Shown here piece after piece: positions 35,880 to 45,253 of a stretch of 64,000 nucleotides of DNA. The notes under the pieces are model-generated. The model searched no databases and was not told the origin of the DNA. It worked only from the letters and a program-made list of their open reading frames with translations. Where the stretch lies: NCBI RefSeq assembly GCF_016919405.1, contig NZ_CP070352.1, positions 186,001 to 250,000 of the forward strand. The letters are read 5' to 3'. The DNA comes from Ensifer sp. PDNC004. Its GTDB lineage: Bacteria; Pseudomonadota; Alphaproteobacteria; Rhizobiales; Rhizobiaceae. How positions within the stretch are numbered: position 1 is the first letter of the stretch; each line of letters starts with the position of its first letter. Both the position numbers and the translations under genes were made by a program.

Positions 35880-36422
35880 CTATCGCTTCGGACGTCTCTT
35901 GTCGGACGCAGCAGTTCCTTCGCCCTCCGGTTCCACGTCGGGCATTTCGTGCCGCATGGCCTTGCCCTCGAAATGGCCGATGATGGTAAGAACGGCGAAG
36001 GCGGAGCCGACCGCAAGGCCGGCGACGATCCAATGGCCGAAGCCGACGGAGATGCCGATCGCGCCTGCGAGCCAGAGGCTCGCGCCGGTCGTCAGGCCTT
36101 GGACCTCGCCGCGAGACAGGACGATGGTTCCGGCTGCAAGGAAGGCGACGCCTGCGGTTACCGCCTCCACCACGCGCAGCGGGTCGATGCGGACGCGTTC
36201 GTCGAAGAAGCCGCCAAGGCGGACGCTTTCGATCGAGATGATGCCAAAGGTGCAGGCTGCGAGGCAGACGAGCATATGGGTCTTCAGGCCGGCCGGCCGT
36301 GCCTTGACCTCGCGCTCGAAGCCAATGACCGCGCCCATCAGCAGCGCTCCGAGGATGCGCGCAAAAATGACCGTATAGGGGATCTGCGACGGTGGGAACA
36401 ATTCGGCGGTGATCTGATCCAT
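35880..36422 (-). CDS. MgtC/SapB-family membrane protein
   Basis: 180 aa with about four to five membrane segments. The family signature is at the N-terminus: FARILGALLMGAVIGFEREVKARPAGLKTHMLVCL (key residues GxxxGxERE and AGLRTH-like). It continues GVAFLAAGTIVL and the Gly-rich TTGASLWLAGAIGISVGFG. The C-terminus is short, lacking the ACT-like tail of virulence MgtC, so it matches the SapB-like short form; the role in Mg2+ or acid/phosphate stress is uncertain. No Shine-Dalgarno site precedes ATG 36422. Instead, a perfect EcfG-type promoter ends 8 bases before it, suggesting a leaderless, stress-induced mRNA. Confidence 0.88.
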   Translation of the reverse strand: MDQITAELFPPSQIPYTVIFARILGALLMGAVIGFEREVKARPAGLKTHMLVCLAACTFGIISIESVRLGGFFDERVRIDPLRVVEAVTAGVAFLAAGTIVLSRGEVQGLTTGASLWLAGAIGISVGFGHWIVAGLAVGSAFAVLTIIGHFEGKAMRHEMPDVEPEGEGTAASDKRRPKR

Positions 36423-36460
36423 GCGGAACCAACGCGAATGCTTCGCATTGGTTCCGCATG
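36420..36460 (-). promoter_or_regulatory. Palindromic EcfG (RpoE2)-type promoter/hairpin at the mgtC-like start codon
   Basis: Two 19-base arms (36420-36438 and 36442-36460) around a 3-base loop with one mismatch. On the minus strand that mismatch becomes a G-T pair. Within it, minus-strand GGAAC (36455-36451), 16 bases, then CGTT (36434-36431) is the full EcfG consensus. The plus strand has GGAAC-N16-CATT, one base off. The start codon lies in the distal arm, about 8 bases after CGTT, so transcription would begin at or near the AUG. Confidence 0.65.
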
Positions 36461-36538
36461 ATGGCGCCCGCGCCTCACCCAGTGCGCAGACGCGAGGAGC
36501 GGCCTGTCCCCACCCCGCTCCGAAGCGCTAGAAGTCGC

Positions 36539-37076
<538 letters not shown>

Positions 37077-37100
37077 ATTCGCGTCGCTTTTTTATCGGCG

Positions 37101-37129
37101 TTGACAATACATAGGATTCCTATATTAGT
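37101..37129 (+). promoter_or_regulatory. marR promoter with palindromic operator
   Basis: TTGACA at 37101-37106 and ATTAGT at 37124-37129 with 17-base spacing form a sigma70-type promoter. Between them lies the perfect dyad ATAGGA-T-TCCTAT (37111-37123), placed where a MarR dimer would block RNA polymerase. Transcription would start at about 37136, the A of the ATG. No ribosome-binding site is present, so the message is probably leaderless. Confidence 0.65.
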
Positions 37130-37135
37130 CGCCTC

Positions 37136-37792
37136 ATGAGCAAGGAACCTGATACGACACCGGCCCTGGTCGACCGCATCGGCGACGGGCTATCCCGCGT
37201 GGCGACGGCCATGCGCACGGAGGCCTGGTCGAGCGCGGACGCGATCGGCCTCAATCCCACGCAATTGCAGATCCTGACCTTCCTCGTCGCCCGTGGTCGC
37301 AGTGGAATGCGGGTGAAACAGATTGCCGGTTATCTCGGCGTCAGCCAGCCGACGACGACGGACTCCATCAACGCACTGCTGCGCAAGGGGCTGGTGGAAA
37401 AGCGCGCAGATCCGAGCGACGCACGCGCGCTTTCGGTTGCCACCACGCCGGCCGGCGAGGACGCGGTACTACAGGCGGGCCGGCTCGCCTCCGCAACGGA
37501 GGATGCCATCGCTTCGCTTTCGAGGCTGGAGCAGCAGGACCTGCTCATGCATCTCGTCAAGATCATCCGCGGCCTGCAGACGGCCGGCGCCATTCCGGAA
37601 CAGCGCATGTGTGTCAACTGTCGATACTTCCGGCCGCATGTCTACGACGATCCGAAAGCGCCGCATCACTGCGCATTCGTCGATGCTGCGTTCGGACCGG
37701 CGGAACTGCGCGTCGATTGCGGCGAATACGAAACGGCAGAACCCGAGGCGCAACGGGCCGCCTGGCGCCTCTTCAATCGCGAGACGGTCTGA
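37136..37792 (+). CDS. MarR-family regulator with C-terminal four-cysteine motif
   Basis: 218 aa. Residues about 10-150 form the MarR winged helix (ALNPTQLQ-like recognition region LNPTQLQILTFLVARG, then VKQIAGYLGVSQPTTTDSIN, wing KRADPSDARALSVATT). After the dimerisation helix comes an extra segment with Cys159, Cys162, Cys179 and Cys195 (C-x2-C-x16-C-x15-C). It could hold zinc or an iron-sulfur cluster and is not part of ordinary MarR proteins. Autoregulation is suggested by the palindrome in its own promoter. Downstream genes on the same strand encode an AhpD-like protein, a redoxin, an amidotransferase and a MOSC protein, so a redox signal is plausible. Confidence 0.88.
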   Translation: MSKEPDTTPALVDRIGDGLSRVATAMRTEAWSSADAIGLNPTQLQILTFLVARGRSGMRVKQIAGYLGVSQPTTTDSINALLRKGLVEKRADPSDARALSVATTPAGEDAVLQAGRLASATEDAIASLSRLEQQDLLMHLVKIIRGLQTAGAIPEQRMCVNCRYFRPHVYDDPKAPHHCAFVDAAFGPAELRVDCGEYETAEPEAQRAAWRLFNRETV

Positions 37793-38006
37793 TCATGCGA
37801 AACGATCCAGCCGCCGGCGCCAAAGCCGGCGGTCCTGAAGGCGTCACCGAGCATCCCCGGCGCCTTTTCAACAAGCTTCACCATCGGAATTCGCGAGCGC
37901 TGTTTCCTGCGTCGCAAGCGGACAGACGATGATGTCGGCGCCGGTCCGACGACTGCCATCGGCGGACCGGCAATTTTCTCCCTCCAGCAAACAGAAAGAG
38001 AAAACC

Positions 38007-38555
38007 ATGAGCAGAATTAATCTAGTCGACCCCGTTTCGGCAACCGGTGCCAGCGCCGAACTGCTTGGCGAAATCCGCTCCGCCTTCGGGGTCGCACCCA
38101 ACATGTTCCGCGCCGTCGCCAATTCGCCGGCGGCCCTTGCCAGCATGTGGGGCTCCTTCGGAGCACTCGGCAACGGTCGCCTCGGCGCCAAGCTCGGCGA
38201 GCAGATCGCCGTTGCCGTCGCGGATCGCAACGATTGCCACTATTGCCTGGCGGCCCACACGGCTCTTGGCCGCAAGGCGGGCGCCACTGCCGAGGAGATG
38301 ACGGCTGCGCAACGCGGCAAGTCTGCCGATCCGAAGACGGCAGCGGCCCTCGCCTTCGCACAGAAGCTCGTCGATGCGCGCGGGCAGGTATCCGACGCGG
38401 ATGTGCGCTCCCTGCGCGAGGCCGGCTACGATGACGAAGACGTGGTCGAGATCGTCGCCCATGTCGCGCTCAATCTGTTCACCAACTACATCAACGTCGC
38501 ACTTGCCGTTCCCGTCGATTTCCCCGGCGTGAAGCTCGTCCGCGAAGCCGCCTGA
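38007..38555 (+). CDS. Carboxymuconolactone-decarboxylase/AhpD-family protein
   Basis: A 182-aa all-helical protein. The redox motif DCHYCLAAHTALGRKAG (CxxC then His) is that of AhpD-like and YnjA-type members with peroxidase or disulfide reductase activity, rather than true decarboxylases. ATG 38007 follows AGAAAGAG; the open frame upstream is not family-like. It is the first of four closely spaced plus-strand genes after marR and may be the main target of that regulator. Confidence 0.9.
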   Translation: MSRINLVDPVSATGASAELLGEIRSAFGVAPNMFRAVANSPAALASMWGSFGALGNGRLGAKLGEQIAVAVADRNDCHYCLAAHTALGRKAGATAEEMTAAQRGKSADPKTAAALAFAQKLVDARGQVSDADVRSLREAGYDDEDVVEIVAHVALNLFTNYINVALAVPVDFPGVKLVREAA

Positions 38556-38617
38556 CCCGCACACACTGCAGTGGCCGGGCGGCGAGCCTTCGCCCGGCCC
38601 TCTCGGAGATGAGAACA

Positions 38618-39172
38618 ATGAACAGCAATCGCAGGATCACGGCTCCGGAACTCGCCGTTTCGACCTGGTTCAACACACAGGAACGTCCAAGCCTTGCGCA
38701 GCTTCGTGGCCGGGTCGTTTTCCTTCATGCGTTTCAGATGCTGTGCCCGGCTTGCGTTTCGCATGGACTGCCGCAGACGCAGCGCGTCCAGAGCATTTTT
38801 CGGGACACCGATCTTCAGGTCCTCGGCCTGCATTCGGTATTCGAGCATCACGCGGTCATGACACCGGAAGCGCTGAGGGCCTTGATTCATGAATATCGCC
38901 TGACCTTCCCGATCGCCATCGACCAGCCTTCCGACCAGGGAGCGATACCGAAAACGATGGAACTCTACGGCATGCGCGGCACGCCGACGGCCATCATCAT
39001 CGGACGCGACGGTTACATCGAACACCATCGTTTCGGCATCGAAGACGACATGGCCATCGGCGCGCGTCTTGCCACACTCCTTTCCGCGCCGATCCCCGAC
39101 TTTGCCACGGCGGCCGCCACCTCCGCCGGCTGCACCAGCGAAGGCTGCGTCCCCGACGCGCGTGCCGGCTAG
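38618..39172 (+). CDS. Thioredoxin-fold redoxin (peroxiredoxin-like)
   Basis: 184 aa with a thioredoxin fold. The active-site motif is LCPACVSHGLPQ (CPAC, N-terminal after the first strand), the central region QVLGLHSVFEHH, and the cis-Pro region GTPTAIIIGRDGYI. The C-terminal tail has two more cysteines (AGCTSEGCVPD), which could act as resolving thiols or a metal site. No signal peptide, so cytosolic. GGAGATGAG precedes ATG 38618. Sits 62 bases after the AhpD-like gene. Confidence 0.87.
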   Translation: MNSNRRITAPELAVSTWFNTQERPSLAQLRGRVVFLHAFQMLCPACVSHGLPQTQRVQSIFRDTDLQVLGLHSVFEHHAVMTPEALRALIHEYRLTFPIAIDQPSDQGAIPKTMELYGMRGTPTAIIIGRDGYIEHHRFGIEDDMAIGARLATLLSAPIPDFATAAATSAGCTSEGCVPDARAG

Positions 39173-39197
39173 AACCTCTGAGCATGGAGAACAGACG

Positions 39198-39905
39198 ATG
39201 ACGACCAGAAAGGCGCTCGCCCTCAGGCATCTGCATTTCGAAGATCTCGGCAGCTTTGCCGGACCGCTGCGAGCGGCGGGTTTTGAAATCGAGTATCGCG
39301 ATGTCGGCGACGAAAACTACCTCTCTTTCGATCCCTTGGAGCCCGATCTCGTCATCGTGCTCGGCGGCCCGATCGGCGTCTATGAAGACGAGGCCTACCC
39401 CGTCATCGCCGGGGAAATCGCCATGCTTCAGGCACGTCTTGCCGGCGACCGGCCGACGCTCGGCATCTGCCTCGGCGCCCAGCTGATCGCCCGTGCGCTC
39501 GGTGCCCGCGTCTACCCGTCCGGCCTGAAGGAGATCGGATTTTCGCCCTTGAGCCTGACCGCCGCAGGCCAGGCCTCCTCCCTCCGCCATCTGGCCGACG
39601 TCTCCGTCCTGCATTGGCACGGCGATACCTACGACCTGCCCGCCGGCACGGCACTTCTGGCTTCGACACCGCTGATCGCGCAACAAGGCTTTGCGCGCGG
39701 CAAGACCGTGCTCGCCCTCCAGTTTCACCCGGAGGCGCAAGCCGGCGCGGCGTTCGAACGCTGGCTCGTCGGTCACGCCTGCGAGCTGGCGGCGGCCGGG
39801 CTCAGCGTTCCGGGCCTGCGCGCCGATGCCCGACGTCTCGGGCCTCGTCTTGAGGCGGCGGCCTCTTCGGTGATCGGCGAATGGCTGGAGAACATCGATG
39901 GTTGA
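39198..39905 (+). CDS. Class I glutamine amidotransferase-like protein
   Basis: 235 aa with the triad glutaminase fold. Nucleophile Cys is in GICLGAQLIARALG, and the His-Glu pair in LQFHPEAQAGAAFERWL; the oxyanion segment is VLGGPIGVYED. It resembles the stand-alone GMP-synthase-like amidotransferases of bacteria whose acceptor is unknown. GGAGA lies upstream of ATG 39198. Its stop overlaps the next gene by 8 bases, showing translational coupling with the MOSC protein. Confidence 0.9.
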   Translation: MTTRKALALRHLHFEDLGSFAGPLRAAGFEIEYRDVGDENYLSFDPLEPDLVIVLGGPIGVYEDEAYPVIAGEIAMLQARLAGDRPTLGICLGAQLIARALGARVYPSGLKEIGFSPLSLTAAGQASSLRHLADVSVLHWHGDTYDLPAGTALLASTPLIAQQGFARGKTVLALQFHPEAQAGAAFERWLVGHACELAAAGLSVPGLRADARRLGPRLEAAASSVIGEWLENIDG

Positions 39906-40653
39906 GCCGGCCCCGATCGCGCTCGACGCCCTGCTCATCGGCAGCCTCTCGCCGATCGACGACCGCGGAACCCTAAGCGGCATCGACAAACACCCGGCTC
40001 TCGGCCCGGTGCATCTTGGCACAACCGGCTTTGCCGGCGACCATCAGGGCGATCTGAAGAGGCACGGCGGCCCGGACAAGGCCGTGCACCATTACCCACG
40101 CGACCATTATAAGACATGGGTTGACGAGATCGGAAGCGTTGCGCGGCTGCAGCAGCCGGGCGCGTTCGGCGAGAACATCTCGGCCTTGGGGCTGACCGAA
40201 AGCGATGTCGCGATCGGCGACCGGTTCCGCCTCGGCGAAGCCCTTCTCGAGGTGAGCCAGGGCCGGCAGCCGTGCTGGAAGCTGAACCGCCGTTTCGATC
40301 TGCCGGACATGGCCCGCCGCGTCCAGCAGACCGGCCGCACCGGATGGTACTACCGGGTCATCGAAACGGGCATTGTTTCGCCCGACGACCGGATGCAACG
40401 CGTCGAGCGGCGCCATCCCGAATGGACGATCGCCAGGCTGTGGCACTATCTTTACGTCGATACGCTCAACCGCGAGGCCCTGTCCGCTATCGCCGATCTC
40501 GCCATCCTGCCGCCAAATTGGCGGGGTTATGCCGCCAAGCGCCTGCAGACGCGGGCGGTCGAAGATTGGTCCCGCCGGCTCGACGGCGAGGCTCCGGCTT
40601 CAACGCCTCACGGCGCCGTCGATGGCCGTGACCGCTCGCTGCCGACCGGATGA
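39898..40653 (+). CDS. MOSC-domain protein (YiiM-like)
   Basis: 251 aa with the MOSC beta-barrel fold found in molybdenum-cofactor sulfurase tails and YiiM. Recognisable blocks are GFAGDHQGDLKRHGGPDKAVHHYP, FGENISALGL, GDRFRLGEALLEVSQGRQPC (with the conserved sulfur-carrying Cys) and TGRTGWYYRVIETG. YiiM-type proteins reduce N-hydroxylated bases with the molybdenum cofactor. Coupled to the amidotransferase gene. Its last 54 bases overlap the convergent FAD-protein gene. Confidence 0.92.
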   Translation: MVEPAPIALDALLIGSLSPIDDRGTLSGIDKHPALGPVHLGTTGFAGDHQGDLKRHGGPDKAVHHYPRDHYKTWVDEIGSVARLQQPGAFGENISALGLTESDVAIGDRFRLGEALLEVSQGRQPCWKLNRRFDLPDMARRVQQTGRTGWYYRVIETGIVSPDDRMQRVERRHPEWTIARLWHYLYVDTLNREALSAIADLAILPPNWRGYAAKRLQTRAVEDWSRRLDGEAPASTPHGAVDGRDRSLPTG

Positions 40654-42081
40654 CGCCGCCCTCCGGCGGGTGGCGCCCCTGTGCGCCCTCGCCAGCATCT
40701 CGGCGATCTCGTCGGCAACAAAGATCGCGTGATCGTTGACCTGCGGCAGGCCCATGAGTTCGCCGAAGGTGCCGCGCGCCAGCGGGCCGGCAACGATCAG
40801 CGATCTCTCGGCCACGCCACTCGCCCCGATCGCGCGGCTCGCCTCGTCGCACGCAAGTCCCAGTCCGAAATTGTCTAGGCGCAGCCAGCCCTTCGACGCC
40901 AGATCCGCGAGCCAGTCCTCGCTTGAAAGAATGCCCGTGTGCGCCGGGCCGGTGGTCACGACGCAGGCATCGAACAACAGGCGTTCATGGGCACGCGTCT
41001 GCCGGTGACGGATGTCGACCGCGATGACCTGACCATAACGTTCGACGCCTTCGATCGAAGCGCCGAGGATGCGCAACTGCCCTGTCTCGGTTGCCTGCCG
41101 GATCGCGTCGTCGATCTGCGGCGCCACGCGAAATCGGTGTGCGTCCCAGAAGGGCCGCAGGCGCCTCACCAGCAGACGGCGCTCCGCCACCGGCAGCGCG
41201 CGCCAGACCTGTCCACCCTGGCTGCGCAGGGCATCGAAAACCGCATGCCAGCTGAGCCCCGCCAAAGCGGCCTGCCGCACCGCCAGGCGCACGCGTCGAA
41301 GAAGCTCGAGCGCGGTCCGCGCCGGGTTGCTGACGAAATCGCCGAAGGGTTCCTGTGCTTTTCCCGCATGGCCGCGCGAGCGAAGACCGCGGCGCGACAG
41401 TGCGACGATCGAACCGCGGTGGTCGGCGAGCCTCAGAGACGCAATCACATCCGCCGCCGTCAGGCCGTTTCCAAGCACCAGAACGTGATCATCCGGACGA
41501 AGGCAGGCAAGGGAGCCCGCAACGGTGGTGTCGGCAACGAAACGCGGGTGGCCTTCGAGCGCCTGCGCGACGCTCTTCGGCGCACAGGGCGAGGGATGCG
41601 TCGTGGCGATCACGACGATATCGGCCAAAAGGTCCGTCCCGGAATCGGAGGTCAGCTTCCAGCGCGTTCCACGCCGCTCGATACGAGCGATGCGCTCGCG
41701 GCGGTGCACGACCTTGCCGCTCCGCACGAACGGCGCGACGAACGCGCCGACATACCGCCCGAACACCGCCCGCCGCACATAGAGATGGCCGTCGGCTGCC
41801 CGTGCTTCCGGGTCACCGCGCGGCTCGCCATTGGCCTCCAGCCAGTTCAGAAAGTCGTCGGGATCATCGGGAACGAGGCTCATGCGGGCAGCGGGCACAT
41901 TGGTGCGATGGGCGGGATTGCCGGTGTCGTAGGCAAGTCCGGCGCCCAGGCAGTCTCGCGGCTCGAAGACCACGATGGCCGCGCCGTCGCTGGCGGCATT
42001 GCGCGCAAGGTTTGCCGCGACCACCGCGCCGGTGAAACCGCCGCCGACGATGGCAATGACCGTTCGCCGCGCAGCTGTCAC
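40600..42081 (-). CDS. FAD/NAD(P)-binding protein, first paralogue
   Basis: 493 aa with an N-terminal dinucleotide fold ([20 protein letters not shown]), [20 protein letters not shown], a second nucleotide motif [19 protein letters not shown] and [12 protein letters not shown]. This matches the FAD-NAD(P)-binding family (PF13454-type), which includes siderophore-type monooxygenase relatives and uncharacterised oxidoreductases. GTG start at 42081 overlaps the ssuD stop by four bases, so it is co-translated with ssuD. A second member (46904-48310) lies in the same locus; both share the block VWRALP / LWQALP and the HR...R region. A role in organosulfur oxidation or flavin supply is inference. 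Confidence 0.85.
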   Translation of the reverse strand: MTAARRTVIAIVGGGFTGAVVAANLARNAASDGAAIVVFEPRDCLGAGLAYDTGNPAHRTNVPAARMSLVPDDPDDFLNWLEANGEPRGDPEARAADGHLYVRRAVFGRYVGAFVAPFVRSGKVVHRRERIARIERRGTRWKLTSDSGTDLLADIVVIATTHPSPCAPKSVAQALEGHPRFVADTTVAGSLACLRPDDHVLVLGNGLTAADVIASLRLADHRGSIVALSRRGLRSRGHAGKAQEPFGDFVSNPARTALELLRRVRLAVRQAALAGLSWHAVFDALRSQGGQVWRALPVAERRLLVRRLRPFWDAHRFRVAPQIDDAIRQATETGQLRILGASIEGVERYGQVIAVDIRHRQTRAHERLLFDACVVTTGPAHTGILSSEDWLADLASKGWLRLDNFGLGLACDEASRAIGASGVAERSLIVAGPLARGTFGELMGLPQVNDHAIFVADEIAEMLARAHRGATRRRAASSGRQRAVTAIDGAVRR

Positions 42082-43271
42082 GACTGGGAGACCTTCAGCT
42101 TCGGGCGATGATCGCCGGCGATGGTTTCACCGAACGGCCCGGTGTTGATCGACGTCGCGCGCGCCGGGATGGCGTGGGCCAGCGGCAGATGCGGCAGTAC
42201 CAGTTCGCCGAAGCGATAGGCCTCTTCGAGATGCGGGTAACCGGACAGGATGAAGCTGTCGATGCCGACTTGTCGGTATTCTTCCATGCGCGCTTTGACT
42301 TGATCGGGATCGCCGACGAGCGCCGTGCCTGCCCCTCCGCGCACCAGACCCACGCCGGCCCAGAGATTGGGAGCGATTTCGAGCTTGTCGCGCCGGCCGC
42401 CATGCAGGCGGCTCATGCGGCTTTGACCAACCGAATCCATGCGCTCGAACACCTTCTGTGCGGCGGCAATCGTATCGTCGTCCACATATTGTATCAGTTC
42501 GTCGGCCGCCTGCCAGGCTTCCTTTGCGGTCTCGCGAACGACGACATGAAGACGGATACCGAAGGTGACCTCCCTGCCCTCGGCATCGGCCAGGGCGCGA
42601 ACTTCGGCGATCTTCTTGGCGACGTCCTCGACCGGTTCGCCCCAGGTCAGGTACTTGTCGATCGTGCGCGCTGCCACCTCCTGCCCCTTGCCGGAGGAGC
42701 CGCCGAAATAAAGCGGCGGGTGGGGCTGTTGCGCGCACGGGAACAGGAGCTTGCCGCCTTCGATGTCGAAGTGATTTCCCTTGAAATCGACTTCTTCTCC
42801 GCGAAGCACCGCCTTGTAGATGTTGAGGAATTCCTCGGTCACCTCGTAGCGTTCACCATGCGCCAGATGAATGCCGTCGCCCTTGTTTTCGATCGGATCG
42901 CCGCCGGTTACGACGTTGATCAGCAGCCGCCCGCCCGAGAGACGGTCCAGCGTCGCCGTCATGCGGGCCGCGAGCGTCGGCGAGAGCAGGCCGGGCCGAA
43001 CGGCGATCAGGAACCGCAGCTTTTCGGTGAGCGGTGCCAGCGCCGAGGCAACCACCCAGCTGTCCTCGCAGCTCCGTCCCGTCGGGATGAGCACGCCATA
43101 ATAGCCGAGCGTATCGGCGGCCTGCGCGACCTGCTTCAGATAGTTGAGATCGACGTTTCGCCCGCCACGCGTGGTTCCGAGGTAGCGGCTGTCGCCGTGG
43201 GTCGGCAGGAACCAGAGCACATTGATCTTTTCCGGGATCTTCTCGGGGATTTCGTTGGGCACAATTCCCAT
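42078..43271 (-). CDS. ssuD: FMNH2-dependent alkanesulfonate monooxygenase
   Basis: A 397-aa luciferase-fold (TIM-barrel) enzyme that cleaves alkanesulfonates to aldehyde and sulfite using reduced FMN and oxygen. Family blocks: [17 protein letters not shown], the Cys/Gly region [35 protein letters not shown] and [23 protein letters not shown] 43271 has GAGGAGG about ten bases upstream. It begins an operon with the FAD protein and is divergent from a flavin reductase that can supply FMNH2. A shared 15-bp dyad lies 71 bases upstream, as in the other sulfur genes here. Confidence 0.95.
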   Translation of the reverse strand: MGIVPNEIPEKIPEKINVLWFLPTHGDSRYLGTTRGGRNVDLNYLKQVAQAADTLGYYGVLIPTGRSCEDSWVVASALAPLTEKLRFLIAVRPGLLSPTLAARMTATLDRLSGGRLLINVVTGGDPIENKGDGIHLAHGERYEVTEEFLNIYKAVLRGEEVDFKGNHFDIEGGKLLFPCAQQPHPPLYFGGSSGKGQEVAARTIDKYLTWGEPVEDVAKKIAEVRALADAEGREVTFGIRLHVVVRETAKEAWQAADELIQYVDDDTIAAAQKVFERMDSVGQSRMSRLHGGRRDKLEIAPNLWAGVGLVRGGAGTALVGDPDQVKARMEEYRQVGIDSFILSGYPHLEEAYRFGELVLPHLPLAHAIPARATSINTGPFGETIAGDHRPKLKVSQS

Positions 43272-43341
43272 TCGCGCAAGCCTCCTCACGGACTGTTTGG
43301 ACAACGGTCACGGCCGTCCCATTTTGTAAAAAGCATAAACT

Positions 43342-43356
43342 CTATAAAATTTATTG
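43342..43356. promoter_or_regulatory. Sulfur-locus dyad, copy 1 (ssuD / flavin reductase)
   Basis: CTATAAAATTTATTG, near-palindromic around its centre, in the divergent region between ssuD and the flavin reductase. The longer stretch ACTCTATAAA-n-TTTAT is shared with the copy at 48522-48536. It probably binds a sulfur-responsive regulator of CysB/Cbl type; the regulator gene is not in the window. Confidence 0.6.
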
Positions 43357-43458
43357 ACAATAAGAATTCGTACGATCATCCTTGGTAAGAGGAAAAATTT
43401 TTCCGAGAGCAGCTGTCAGCGACCGGGAATTAGATTCAAATTTTTCGAGGATTTGGCC

Positions 43459-44007
43459 ATGACAATCGCGCTTGCCGCTTCTCCCGCATTCGATGCCGTC
43501 GTTCCGACGGCCAATGCCTACGGGTCGATCACCACGCCGGCGCTGAAAGCAGCCATGCGCAACTTCTCAGGTGGCGTCTCCGTCATCACCGCAGGGATAG
43601 GCGAGGAGCGCACCGGCGCCACCGTGACCTCCGCCACAGCACTCGCCGTCGATCCGCCGACCATGATCGTCAACATCAACCGCACGTCCTCCACCTGGCC
43701 CGTTATCGAGCGCTACCGGCATTTCTGCGTCAACCTTCTGTCGCGCGAGCAGCAGAGGGTCGCCGAGCGCTTCTCCGGTGTCGACGGCGCCAAGGGTGCG
43801 GCCCGCTACGATGGCGCCGAATGGATCCGGCTTGCCAGCGGCGCATCGGCGCTTGCCGGCGCGCTCGCCGCCATCGATTGCGAGGTCGAGGAGATCATCG
43901 AGCGCCATAGCCATGCGATCATCCTCGGCCGGGTGGTGGCGATTACGGCCGGGACAGGCGAACCGATCGTCTACCACAACGGCCGCTACGGCGGCGTGCA
44001 GTTCTGA
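43459..44007 (+). CDS. NAD(P)H:flavin oxidoreductase
   Basis: 182 aa of the HpaC/DIM6 flavin-reductase fold, which reduces FMN or FAD for a partner monooxygenase. Diagnostic parts are RNFSGGVSVITAG, GATVTSATALAVDPPTMIVNI, FCVNLLSREQQRVAERFSG, and HAIILGRVVAI with YHNGRYGGV at the C-terminus. It is not the SsuE/flavodoxin-fold type. ATG 43459 has GAGGA upstream; the preceding open frame is not family-like. Divergent from ssuD, so it is the likely FMNH2 source for SsuD, and it precedes tauABC in the same direction. Confidence 0.92.
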   Translation: MTIALAASPAFDAVVPTANAYGSITTPALKAAMRNFSGGVSVITAGIGEERTGATVTSATALAVDPPTMIVNINRTSSTWPVIERYRHFCVNLLSREQQRVAERFSGVDGAKGAARYDGAEWIRLASGASALAGALAAIDCEVEEIIERHSHAIILGRVVAITAGTGEPIVYHNGRYGGVQF

Positions 44008-44174
44008 CGCGGCTTTCCTGCATGGCACAGAGCGCCGCCACGGATTTCAATTTTGGAACGTGCTCTCTGCAAAACGGCAATAAGCGGAATAATTTATCTA
44101 TATGAAATCCATGCTTTTAATCAACATAACATCAGGACTTCCCGAGGAAGCCGCAACCCGTTGAGGAGCATTCG

Positions 44175-45182
44175 ATGACGATCCGCAGACGCACCCTTCT
44201 TGCCGCCAGTGCCGCATTCTTGGCGGCGAGCCAACTCTCCCTTCCGGCCCATGCGGACGAAACCACGCTGACCATCGGCTACCAGCCCATCGTCGAGCCG
44301 TCGCGCGTCCCGCAGGCAGACGGGACCTATGAGAAGGCGACAGGCGCCAAGATCACCTGGCAGAAGTTCGACGGTGGGGCCGATGTCATTGCGGCCCTTG
44401 CGTCCGGGTCGATCGACATCGGCTATGTCGGATCCTCGCCGCTTGCAGCCGCCGCGAGCCGCCAGATCCCGCTCGAAACCATCTTCGTCGTCGGCCTGAT
44501 CAGTGACGCCGAGGCGCTGGCGGTCAAGGGCATCGACAAGCCGGAGGAGCTTGCCGGCAAGAAGATCGCAACCCCCTTCGTCTCGACGGCGCATTACAGC
44601 CTGCTCACCGCCTTGAAACACTGGAATGTCGACTCGAAGTCGGTCGAGATCCTCAACCTCAGGCCGCCGGAGATCGCGGCCGCCTGGCAGCGCGGCGATA
44701 TCGACGGCGCCTATGTCTGGGATCCGGTTCTCTCCGAAATCAAGAAGACTGCAACCGTGCTTGCGACATCGAGCGACGTCGCGAAATGGGGCGGACCGAC
44801 CTTCGACGCCTGGATCGTCAGCAAGAAGTTTGCCGAAGAACATCCTGAAATCGTCACCGGATTCGTCAAGGTGACCGGCGACGCCTATGCCGATTATCGC
44901 GCCAAGCCGGAAGCCTGGAGCGCCGGATCGCCGCAGGCCGAGAAGATCGCACGGCTCACCGGCGCAAAGCCTGATGAAGTACCGAACCTGCTCAAGGGCT
45001 ATTACTTCCCCTCGCTCGAAGAACAGGCGAGCGCCGATCTCCTCGGCGGCGCGACAGTCAAGGCGATCGCCCAGACCTCTGCCTTCCTGCTCGAACAGGG
45101 CAAGATCCCGGCAGTCCTCCCCGACTACGCGCCTTATGTTTCCGCCCGCTGGGCACAGGAAGCGGCAAAGCTCTCGTTCTGA
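44175..45182 (+). CDS. tauA: Taurine-type sulfonate ABC transporter, periplasmic binding protein
   Basis: 335 aa with a Tat-like or Sec signal (RRRTLLAASAAFLAASQLSL). The mature part TLTIGYQPIVEPSRVPQADG, WQKFDGGADVIAALASGSID and GYVGSSPLAAAASRQIP closely follows the TauA pattern. GAGGAG precedes ATG 44175. First gene of a three-gene importer operon. No tauD dioxygenase is nearby, and SsuD stands upstream, so the transported sulfonates may be processed by the FMNH2 route; taurine specificity is by similarity only. Confidence 0.92.
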   Translation: MTIRRRTLLAASAAFLAASQLSLPAHADETTLTIGYQPIVEPSRVPQADGTYEKATGAKITWQKFDGGADVIAALASGSIDIGYVGSSPLAAAASRQIPLETIFVVGLISDAEALAVKGIDKPEELAGKKIATPFVSTAHYSLLTALKHWNVDSKSVEILNLRPPEIAAAWQRGDIDGAYVWDPVLSEIKKTATVLATSSDVAKWGGPTFDAWIVSKKFAEEHPEIVTGFVKVTGDAYADYRAKPEAWSAGSPQAEKIARLTGAKPDEVPNLLKGYYFPSLEEQASADLLGGATVKAIAQTSAFLLEQGKIPAVLPDYAPYVSARWAQEAAKLSF

Positions 45183-45253
45183 CGGTCACCCAATTGCTGC
45201 CCGCCCGGGTGAAATCTTCGGGCGGGCACACGGCAGCATGCCAGGAGAACAGC

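Noticed and set aside
36420..36460. Palindrome as the end of an insertion sequence or a REP-type element
   Set aside because: No transposase, no second copy in the window and no target-site duplication; the promoter explanation accounts for its bases better.
37795..37932. 45-codon open frame after marR
   Set aside because: It spans a GC-rich hairpin, has no family resemblance and only a poor start site.
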